From the NCBI GenBank assembly GCA_007136375.1, contig SLHB01000160.1, positions 1-12,468 on the forward strand: 12,468 bases of DNA. The letters are read 5' to 3'. This document shows positions 6,744 to 12,468 of this stretch, piece after piece; position 1 is the stretch's first letter, and the number at the start of each line of letters is the position of its first letter. The stretch comes from Candidatus Hydrogenedentota bacterium. Lineage in GTDB: Bacteria; Hydrogenedentota; Hydrogenedentia; Hydrogenedentales; SLHB01. The notes beneath the pieces were generated by a model. It worked only from the letters and a program-made list of their open reading frames with translations. It was not told where the DNA came from and did not search any database. The position numbers and the translations under genes were made by a program.

Positions 6744-8003
6744 TCAACCCGGAGCGGCGGAAGCCGGCACACTGGGATCGGGCGTGGAGCCGTCGAAGGC
6801 TTCTTCTTCGGGCTCGCCAGACCTCTCGGCGGCCTCCGCTGCGTCGTCCCCGTCGTCCTCGGCTTCGCAGGAAGTCTCTGTGGACTCGTCCTGGACTTCA
6901 GGAGTTTCGTCAAGGGGCTCCGCGGATTCGCCGGCAATCTCCATTGACGCCTCGGGCGTATCCACAGGCTCGTAAGCGGGCTCGCTGGCAGTCTCGCCCG
7001 GGTCGCTCTGGGCGTCATCAGGCGCGTCAGCGGGTTCAACGGGAATCGGCGCCGGTTCGCCGGCGGCTTCTCCGGACATTTCGGGAGTTTCCTGGGGTTC
7101 CGGAGCGGCCTCCACGGGTTCACCGGGTTCGCCGGAGTTCATGAGCGGTTCACCGGTGGCGGGCGGCGGCGCGTCCACGGGAAAGAGGCGGATGTCCTCG
7201 AACAGCCGGTGTTGGTGGGCGCGGACGCGGCCCATGCGGCACAGCTCTAGTATGGCTAAGAAGCAGCAGACGAGCTCGATCCGGCTTTTGCAATCGCGAA
7301 ACAGATCGGTCCACGCCACGCTACCGTCTTGGGCGAGGGCTTCTTCGATGAGGGCGATCTTCTCATCGATGGAGTGGTGCTCCCGGGCAACGTCGTGGAA
7401 CACGTCGTCGGACAGGAAACGCAACACGCCCTTGAACGCCTTCATGAGGTCGTAGAGGCTGACCTCGATGTAATCCTCCTCGTCCGGATCGGGCGCGGTG
7501 GCTTCCGCGGGCGGCTTGGCCTTGCGGGTGAACCATTCCCGCCGTTCTTGCTCCAGGCGTTCGAGCCGCTCCACGACGTCGCGGTACTTCCGGTATTCGA
7601 GGAGTTTCTCCACGAGTTCGAAGCGGGGATCCTCCTCCTCGTATTCCTCGTCCTCCTCTTCCTCCGTCTCCGCCGGAATGAGCATGCGCGACTTGATCTG
7701 GATGAGCGTCGCCGCCATGACGAGGAAATCGCCGGCCACGTCCAGGTTCTCTTCCCGCATCATCTCCAAGAACCGGAGATACTGCGCGGTTATCGTCGCG
7801 ATGGGGATATCAAAAATGTCGATCTCTTGCGCGCGGATGAGGTAGAGGAGGACCTCGAAGGGACCCTCGAACGCGTCGAGGCGTAGCCGCATGATCTCGT
7901 CGGTGGCTTCATCGACGATGAAACCCTGGCCCCCGCCGTCTCTTGGCGATGGAGGCGGGTCCGCGGGCGTTTCCTGGGGTTCCGGCGCGGTGGGGTCAGT
8001 CAA
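6744..8003 (-). CDS. scpA: Segregation and condensation protein ScpA with long acidic tail
   Basis: ScpA is the kleisin that joins SMC heads and binds ScpB in chromosome condensation. The core covers about residues 38-280: FEGPFEVLLYLIRAQEIDIF at 45-64 is the family signature, and the winged-helix C-terminal part ends near FEDIRLF (268-274). Two additions make it 419 residues against roughly 250 usually: a proline-rich leader (1-37) and a disordered Glu/Pro/Ala-rich tail (281-419). A very acidic stretch (EEEEDEEYEEED, 114-125) follows the first domain. The start is TTG at 8003, overlapping the phosphatase stop as TTGA, with GGAGG 10 bases before it. An internal ATG at 7892 would give a more ordinary N-terminus but has a poor ribosome site. 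No scpB is next to it. Confidence 0.93.
   Translation of the reverse strand: MTDPTAPEPQETPADPPPSPRDGGGQGFIVDEATDEIMRLRLDAFEGPFEVLLYLIRAQEIDIFDIPIATITAQYLRFLEMMREENLDVAGDFLVMAATLIQIKSRMLIPAETEEEEDEEYEEEDPRFELVEKLLEYRKYRDVVERLERLEQERREWFTRKAKPPAEATAPDPDEEDYIEVSLYDLMKAFKGVLRFLSDDVFHDVAREHHSIDEKIALIEEALAQDGSVAWTDLFRDCKSRIELVCCFLAILELCRMGRVRAHQHRLFEDIRLFPVDAPPPATGEPLMNSGEPGEPVEAAPEPQETPEMSGEAAGEPAPIPVEPADAPDDAQSDPGETASEPAYEPVDTPEASMEIAGESAEPLDETPEVQDESTETSCEAEDDGDDAAEAAERSGEPEEEAFDGSTPDPSVPASAAPG
7087..7985. repeat. 17-bp direct repeat at the two ends of scpA
   Basis: GTTTCCTGGGGTTCCGG occurs at 7087-7103 and again at 7969-7985. On the coding strand each copy lies in a PEPQETP heptapeptide, at residues 8-14 and 301-307 of ScpA. 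The leader and tail thus share a short module, which suggests that both disordered extensions have a common origin. Confidence 0.6.
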
Positions 8004-8614
8004 CTGCGGTCACCCTCCGGAATGTGGCAAAAGTCATTGAGGCGCAGGAGTTTGGCCACGTTGGGGCGGACGTCGAGGTAGTGGACGGCGCAATTGGCGG
8101 AGCTGAAGCGGGCGTGAGCCCCGGGCTTCATGTTGAGGCAATAGCTGATGAGCAGGTCCGCGAGGGTGCCGTGGGTGACCAGGCCGACCCGCGTGTCCGT
8201 GTCCTCGTATTGTTGGCGTAGCCACCGCTCGATGCCGCGAACCCGTTCGCAGGCTTCCTCGAAGGTTTCCGGCAGGCTGCGCAGCCGGCCGCGCCAGCCG
8301 TTTTCCAGCCGGATCATGGGGAACTGCTTGGCGATGTCGCGGGGCGACCAGAGGTTGGGATTCGCGCCGACTTCGAAGACGGGCGGCAGCAGTGTCGGTT
8401 GAATGCCGCTGGCCTCGTAGATGTGGGCTGCTGTCTGGAGATTCCGCAGCAGGGGGCCGCAATAGAGCAGTTCAAGGCCCTCCGCCGCGATGCGTTGGCC
8501 CGTATGGCGCGCCTGACGGTGGCCCCGTTCGGTCAGGGGCGGATCGCCCGCCCGTATCTGAGCGCCGGCCGCGTTCTCTTCGGATTCGCCATGTCTAATA
8601 AGACACAGTCGCAT
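8000..8614 (-). CDS. Histidine phosphatase family protein (phosphoglycerate-mutase-like)
   Basis: A 204-residue cytoplasmic protein starting MRLCLIRHGES: the RHG motif at 7-9 gives the phospho-accepting His8. LTERGHRQA (27-35) is the usual second motif, Arg57 in CGPLLRNLQTA and the acid Glu81 are in place, and VTHGT (146-150) provides His147/148. The set looks intact, so an active phosphatase or mutase is likely. The family acts on many small phosphates (phosphoglycerate, alpha-ribazole phosphate, sugar phosphates), and the substrate is not readable here. AAGGAG lies four bases before the ATG. Its stop overlaps the scpA start as TTGA; upstream it is separated from the preceding gene by 60 bases holding two hairpins. 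Confidence 0.9.
   Translation of the reverse strand: MRLCLIRHGESEENAAGAQIRAGDPPLTERGHRQARHTGQRIAAEGLELLYCGPLLRNLQTAAHIYEASGIQPTLLPPVFEVGANPNLWSPRDIAKQFPMIRLENGWRGRLRSLPETFEEACERVRGIERWLRQQYEDTDTRVGLVTHGTLADLLISYCLNMKPGAHARFSSANCAVHYLDVRPNVAKLLRLNDFCHIPEGDRS
8014..8018 (-). promoter_or_regulatory. Ribosome binding site that decides the TTG start of scpA
   Basis: GGAGG on the minus strand sits 10 bases before the TTG at 8003, inside the end of the phosphatase gene. No comparable site precedes the internal ATG at 7892. This supports translation of the full proline-rich leader of ScpA from the rare TTG codon, coupled to the upstream gene. Confidence 0.6.
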
Positions 8615-8627
8615 GAGTCTCCTTCCA

Positions 8628-8666
8628 GGCGCGCCGCCGCGCGCCGCGGGAACGGACGCTGGTCCG
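8628..8666 (-). other. Two perfect hairpins in an intercistronic gap
   Basis: CGGAC-loop-GTCCG (8653-8666, four-base loop) and GGCGCGC-CGCC-GCGCGCC (8628-8645, seven GC pairs, four-base loop) follow one another between the 526-residue anchored protein gene and the phosphatase gene. The second ends 8 bases before the AAGGAG of the phosphatase. No T-run follows, so these look more like mRNA processing or stabilising elements than an intrinsic terminator. Confidence 0.45.
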
Positions 8667-8674
8667 GCGCCTGC

Positions 8675-10255
8675 TCACGGCTCTGGCGTCCCTTGAGGCC
8701 GGCCTTGAACCGTCAGTTCCGCCACTATGGCGCCGTCTTCGGCGGCGGCCAGCAAGTCCATATGCTCGATCACCCGGGCGCGGCGTAGCCACTCCTCCGT
8801 GTCGGCCCCGAAACTCTCTGGCGTATAGCCTCGCAACATATGCGCTTCGGCGAGTTGGCGGCCCACGTCGGACAGGGCTTCAACCAACGGCGCGGGCTCT
8901 GCGCGAAGGTACAGGTTGCCCTCGCGATCCAACAGTGAACCGGCCGCCTCCGGCGCGGCAAGGGCGTCTTCCAGCGCGTTCCGGCTCGTCGCGGCGAGAA
9001 TGGCGCCGCCGTGCTCCATGATGGAGGGCTCAAGGGAGGGTCCGCCCGCCATGGGGATGTAGACCATCCCGGCGTCTTCGTCCCGGCGGGGCGTGGACTC
9101 CCATGGCGCCGCGCCGCCGTCTTCGGGCGCCATCGCCATGAGCATGGCCATCACGTCCACCGGGCCGCCCAGCACTGCCGTAAGCTCGGGCAGGGGCACG
9201 AACTCCCTGCCGTTGACGGCGGCCAGCGTGATCGCGAAGTCCGGACCCATGCCGCCCAGGACGCTCGTCAGCAAGGGGCCCACGGCGTTCTCTCCATCTT
9301 GTCCGGGGTCCGCCCACGCCGCCCACTGTTCTGGCGAGAAGGCGCTCCATTCCGTCGCCTCGCCCACGGCCAGGTAGAGTTCTTCCAGCGTCATGCCGAA
9401 ATCGCCCGCAACGGCCAGCATGCCAGGCAAGGGCGCTGGCAGGCGACCTTCCGCCAATCCGGCCCGCAACGGGGCCGTCCGCGCTTCTAGCTCAGGGTGC
9501 AGGACGGCGCGGCCTCGGGCTTCGATGCGGTCCGCCTCCACGCGCAGGGCGAAACTGCCGTTGCGCAGAATCGGGCCGTAAGGATCGGATTCTTCTAACA
9601 CTATAGTACCACCAACGTCTTCCGGTCCATCCATGTTGACCGTCGCCTCGAAACGGGCCTGGGGCATGGCCTCGCCGCCGTCGAGGGTCAGGGCGTGGAT
9701 GAGGCTCGTCCGGGACGCGCTTAGGGCCAGGGACCGCCCGCGCACGGCGTAGTACACGTCCGTATCCCGGAGTTTGCGCAGGCGCAATCCCCCCGCGTGA
9801 TCCACTTCGGACCAAGGGCCGAGCCTGCTGTAGCGCTCCAGCAGGGTCCCCACGGGCGTCATGCGGGTCAATAGCACCGCGTCGCTGAAGGCGGCGAGAT
9901 CATTGCCCGTAATGAAGCACATGCGCCCAGCCAGGTTGTTGAGGACCCAATCTGGGGCGGGGGGACCGTCCCGCAACATGGCGGGCGCGCCCTCCCAAAC
10001 GCCGGGCAAGGCCTCCCAGAGGAAGGACTGTTCCAGCGCCTCCCGTTTCATCACGATGTCTTTCATATAAATGCCGTACTTTTGCTCGGCGGGTATGAGC
10101 GTATGTAACGGCGCGGTGTCGCGGATGGTCCACGCCGCATGGCCAAGGACCACGGCCGCCACTATCGCCAATACCCAACGTACCCGGCCGCCCCGCCGTT
10201 TAAGGGCGCGTCCGGCCCGGGCGCCGGCGCTGTAGGACCGCAGGGTCTCGCTCAT
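8675..10255 (-). CDS. Single-pass extracytoplasmic protein, DUF3352-like appearance
   Basis: A 526-residue protein of unknown function. A basic cytoplasmic start (RALKRRGGRVR) leads into one membrane helix (about 27-43); the rest should lie outside the cytoplasm. The segment after the helix, LIPAEQKYGIYMKDIVMKRE then QSFLWEALPGVWEG, resembles the opening of DUF3352-type proteins, which have large repetitive beta-rich domains; this is a visual resemblance only. Short beta-strand-like repeats follow, with segments of GGTIVLEES and SFALRVEADR type. It holds no catalytic motif I recognise. Its ATG overlaps the preceding gene's stop as ATGA (10255-10252), so it is translationally coupled to the ceramidase/Ntn fusion and may be a surface partner of it. 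Confidence 0.7.
   Translation of the reverse strand: MSETLRSYSAGARAGRALKRRGGRVRWVLAIVAAVVLGHAAWTIRDTAPLHTLIPAEQKYGIYMKDIVMKREALEQSFLWEALPGVWEGAPAMLRDGPPAPDWVLNNLAGRMCFITGNDLAAFSDAVLLTRMTPVGTLLERYSRLGPWSEVDHAGGLRLRKLRDTDVYYAVRGRSLALSASRTSLIHALTLDGGEAMPQARFEATVNMDGPEDVGGTIVLEESDPYGPILRNGSFALRVEADRIEARGRAVLHPELEARTAPLRAGLAEGRLPAPLPGMLAVAGDFGMTLEELYLAVGEATEWSAFSPEQWAAWADPGQDGENAVGPLLTSVLGGMGPDFAITLAAVNGREFVPLPELTAVLGGPVDVMAMLMAMAPEDGGAAPWESTPRRDEDAGMVYIPMAGGPSLEPSIMEHGGAILAATSRNALEDALAAPEAAGSLLDREGNLYLRAEPAPLVEALSDVGRQLAEAHMLRGYTPESFGADTEEWLRRARVIEHMDLLAAAEDGAIVAELTVQGRPQGTPEP
10252..10255 (-). other. ATGA stop-start overlap
   Basis: The stop of the ceramidase/Ntn fusion and the start of the anchored 526-residue protein share ATGA. 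No strong ribosome site precedes the ATG (only GGCGGC), so translation of the second gene probably depends on termination of the first, tying their amounts together. Confidence 0.75.
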
Positions 10256-12468
10256 GAGCCGCCGCCTACCGCGATGACCGCGTACTCGGGGGCGGGCTCG
10301 GCGTTATTGGGAAAGGCCACGCGGACCTCCGCCGCCTCGGCGTCAAAGATGATGCTCACGCGCGTATCCGCCTGCAACGGGGCCCGAAGCGCCTCGCCCT
10401 CGGCTTGAGCATCTTGTAAAAGTTGTTCAACCCGCGTCAGCCCAATTGGTTCCACGTCCTGTAGCTGCTCCATGGCGTAGCCATACCGGTCCGCGCCCCA
10501 ACCCCCCGGCATGCTGAGCGCCGCGCCCAGGAGAAGCCCGTCCTGCGCTTGCCGCGCCGGGCCACCGTCATCGGCGAGGTCGTAGATGCGCGGGCCCGTC
10601 TCGGCGTCCATAATCATGGCGGTGTAGCCGGGGTAGGGCCCATAGGCGCGGAGCGCGACCACCGCGTCGGTTGTGGTGTCGTGGGTCTGCAACACGGCCC
10701 ACACGGCCAGTTCGGGAGGCAACACGTCCGGCGGACCCGCCGCGGGAGCGGAAGCGGCCACCACGATGGCCAGGCCGTGCTCGTTCATACCCGCGGCCGC
10801 GCCGCCGCTCCAGGGCAAGCCGGCGTAGGCGAAGGCGCGCCCATCCTCGGGCGTGGCCAACCACAGGGGAAAAGGCTCGCGGCCAGGCCAGTCAAGATTC
10901 GCCGCGATAACGGGGCCGCCCGACGCGCTCCGGTCCTGCGCGACGCCCACAATCCAGGGTTGCAGCCCCGCCGATACGGGTTCGCCGTCCACCTCGCCGC
11001 CAAACCAAGGGGCGAGTTGGAGCAGCGCGGCGGCGTCGAAGGCCAACTCGCTCCCCGCCGCCATGCCTTCGAGGGCCGCGAAGGAACGCGACGGGACGCC
11101 GTTCAGCGCGGGACGCGCCTCGGCGGCTAGGAGCGGCAAGGCCACGGGGCGCACATCGATGAAGCCGGGAAGCCACCCCCACCAGCCAGCGCCGCCTGAT
11201 TCGGCCCCTTCTTCCGTGTCCGCCGCCCCGGGCCAGTTGCCCGGCGTGACGCGGCGCTCATCGGCGGGCGCGCTGATGTACGTGGCGAAGGCCTCCTCCA
11301 GGACGCCGGCCATGGCGCGTCCCTTTTGCCAACCCATGGCGCGGGGCGCGCCGTCAACGCGGTAGAGCGTTCCGCCGCCAGGCAACGCTTCGGAAACGGC
11401 CTCGTCTGGATCGGCGGGCGCGGGCAAGGCGGGACGCAACGTCATGAGGTCCGTGAATTGGCGCTGGAACCAGTCCTCGATCCCCGGGCCGTAATGGCTG
11501 AGTTCTTGTTCGTAGTACGGTTCCGTGTAATACCGGCGGGGCGCGAAGTAGAAGAGGTGGTCGTTCGCCAATCCGACCGTGAAGTGGGCGGAGTATCCGG
11601 CGTCCAAGGCGATTTCCCGGAGATTCAGGCCCAAATCGACGCAGGGTTCGCCCGGAAAAAACGATAGGATGAGGCCGTCGATTTCGAGTTGCTGCACAAT
11701 CGTCTCACGGGGGAGGACCGGACTCAGCGTGGGCGGCAGGTCCGGCCGGGCATGGTGGAACGCCAACGCCGCTTCGCCGCCCTCGATGTCCGCGGCGATC
11801 GCGTAGACAGCCTCCGCCAGGGCGGCGCCCAGGCCTTCGGTCCGTTCCCAACCGGAGAGGCCGCCCAAGTCCGTTGCTCGTTGGTCGCCAAGGGCGCCAT
11901 TGAGAAACATCGCCACCGCGCTGTTCCCCAGCGATTCCTCCAGCGCGGTGTAGTAATGGCCTGGGAAGTCCGCTGAAACGGTGTATAGATCGTCGCCGCT
12001 CACGGTGGTGGGATGGGCCGCCAGATTGGCCAGCACCGCCAGGGGCTCGCCGTCCAGCCGATCCACGCGGATGACGCCCACCTGGCTGTCCACGGGTCCG
12101 TCGTCTTCCCGGCGGTTCACGGTCAGGTCCGTTTGCTCTCCCGTGGCGTAGCCGATGTTCGCCTCCTCGCGGTTTTCGTAGGCCAACGCCATGGCCTCCG
12201 CCAGTCCGGCCGCGGTCGCCTCCAGGAGATCGGGCTCGTAACGGCCCATGATGGGCCGGAAAATCAGCGTCTCTTCCATGCCCCCCTGCGCGCTGTGGTT
12301 GTGCGTCGCGGTCAAGATGATGTTGTCCGAGGGCACGCTGGGCGGCGCAAGCTCCAGCGCGCGCGCCCGCAACTCGGGGTTGATCACGCACAGATCGGCG
12401 CTGACAAGGAGGACTTCCGTCCCTTCGTCGCCCAGGAACAGGGCCCGCGCCCAGATGGGATCGCGCAC
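10252..12468 (-). CDS. Fusion: neutral-ceramidase-like domain plus C45-type Ntn-hydrolase-like domain (5' end outside window)
   Basis: 738 residues are visible; the gene continues past the edge, and by comparison with the 4739-6331 protein about 110-120 residues are missing. Residue 1 below is the codon at 12468-12466. Residues 1-345 are ceramidase-like: DPIWARA (3-9), ATHNHSAQG (54-62), NLAAHPTT (148-155), FLNGALGDQ (188-196), FPGEP (271-275) and GLANDHLFYF (299-308). Residues 367-735 resemble the C45 acyltransferase/penicillin-acylase-like Ntn family: LYRVDGAPRAMGWQKGR, FAALEGMAAGSEL, IAANLDWPG (521-529), AAGMNEHGLAIVV and TRVSIIFDAEAAEV. That family uses an N-terminal Cys about 20 residues before the NLDW motif; this domain has no cysteine at all. 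Ser499 is the nearest hydroxyl candidate, otherwise the domain is inactive. Function is unproven; N-acyl amide cleavage is the natural guess. Confidence 0.8.
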   Translation of the reverse strand: MRDPIWARALFLGDEGTEVLLVSADLCVINPELRARALELAPPSVPSDNIILTATHNHSAQGGMEETLIFRPIMGRYEPDLLEATAAGLAEAMALAYENREEANIGYATGEQTDLTVNRREDDGPVDSQVGVIRVDRLDGEPLAVLANLAAHPTTVSGDDLYTVSADFPGHYYTALEESLGNSAVAMFLNGALGDQRATDLGGLSGWERTEGLGAALAEAVYAIAADIEGGEAALAFHHARPDLPPTLSPVLPRETIVQQLEIDGLILSFFPGEPCVDLGLNLREIALDAGYSAHFTVGLANDHLFYFAPRRYYTEPYYEQELSHYGPGIEDWFQRQFTDLMTLRPALPAPADPDEAVSEALPGGGTLYRVDGAPRAMGWQKGRAMAGVLEEAFATYISAPADERRVTPGNWPGAADTEEGAESGGAGWWGWLPGFIDVRPVALPLLAAEARPALNGVPSRSFAALEGMAAGSELAFDAAALLQLAPWFGGEVDGEPVSAGLQPWIVGVAQDRSASGGPVIAANLDWPGREPFPLWLATPEDGRAFAYAGLPWSGGAAAGMNEHGLAIVVAASAPAAGPPDVLPPELAVWAVLQTHDTTTDAVVALRAYGPYPGYTAMIMDAETGPRIYDLADDGGPARQAQDGLLLGAALSMPGGWGADRYGYAMEQLQDVEPIGLTRVEQLLQDAQAEGEALRAPLQADTRVSIIFDAEAAEVRVAFPNNAEPAPEYAVIAVGGGS

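Noticed and set aside
7640..7672. CTC/CCT-rich stretch as a simple-sequence repeat
   Set aside because: It is explained by GAG/GAA codons of the acidic ScpA segment and is not a uniform unit.
1..12468. CRISPR array, tRNA, rRNA, transposase or phage gene
   Set aside because: No regularly spaced repeats, no tRNA T-arm signature with a cloverleaf, and no open frame with integrase or transposase motifs were found on either strand.

Overview
The window is GC-rich, densely coded bacterial chromosome with no rRNA, tRNA, IS element, phage gene or CRISPR array visible. The gene set (stand-alone FabH, ScpA, YraN, two neutral-ceramidase-like exoenzymes, a HAAS/PspC-type membrane protein) and the high GC suit a Gram-negative environmental lineage. 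A Planctomycetes/Verrucomicrobia/Hydrogenedentota-like origin is my guess, at low confidence: no marker here fixes the phylum.

Layout. (1) 1-248, minus: start of a secreted, extremely proline-rich protein, cut by the window edge. (2) 249-1039: about 790 bases with no convincing gene, holding an AT-rich promoter-like stretch for the minus-strand gene, an imperfect repeat with a hairpin, and a terminator-like stem followed by T-runs. (3) 1040-2023, plus: complete FabH with the full Cys-His-Asn triad. (4) 2062-2451, minus: small VOC/glyoxalase-fold protein, convergent with fabH. (5) 2655-4715, plus: a HAAS/PspC-like multi-spanning membrane protein behind a good sigma-70-type promoter, followed by a membrane-anchored alpha/beta hydrolase of lipase type. 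(6) 12468 down to 4739, minus: six close-packed genes reading the same way, possibly one long transcript. In transcription order they are a ceramidase-like/Ntn-hydrolase-like fusion (N-terminus outside the window), a single-pass extracytoplasmic protein coupled by an ATGA overlap, a histidine phosphatase, ScpA (TTG start in a TTGA overlap, long acidic tail), YraN, and a second membrane-anchored ceramidase-like protein.

How the genes may work together. Several products point to acyl chains and envelope lipid: FabH starts fatty-acid synthesis, the alpha/beta hydrolase resembles lipases, and two proteins resemble neutral ceramidases. The most unusual object is the fusion: a metallo-amidase-like domain of the ceramidase type joined to a C45/acyltransferase-like Ntn domain with no cysteine anywhere, so the usual nucleophile of that family is missing. 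It is translationally coupled to an anchored surface protein. An envelope system that cuts or remodels N-acyl amides is a reasonable hypothesis, but it is inference. The phosphatase-scpA-yraN block in the middle is housekeeping-like and may share only transcription with its neighbours.
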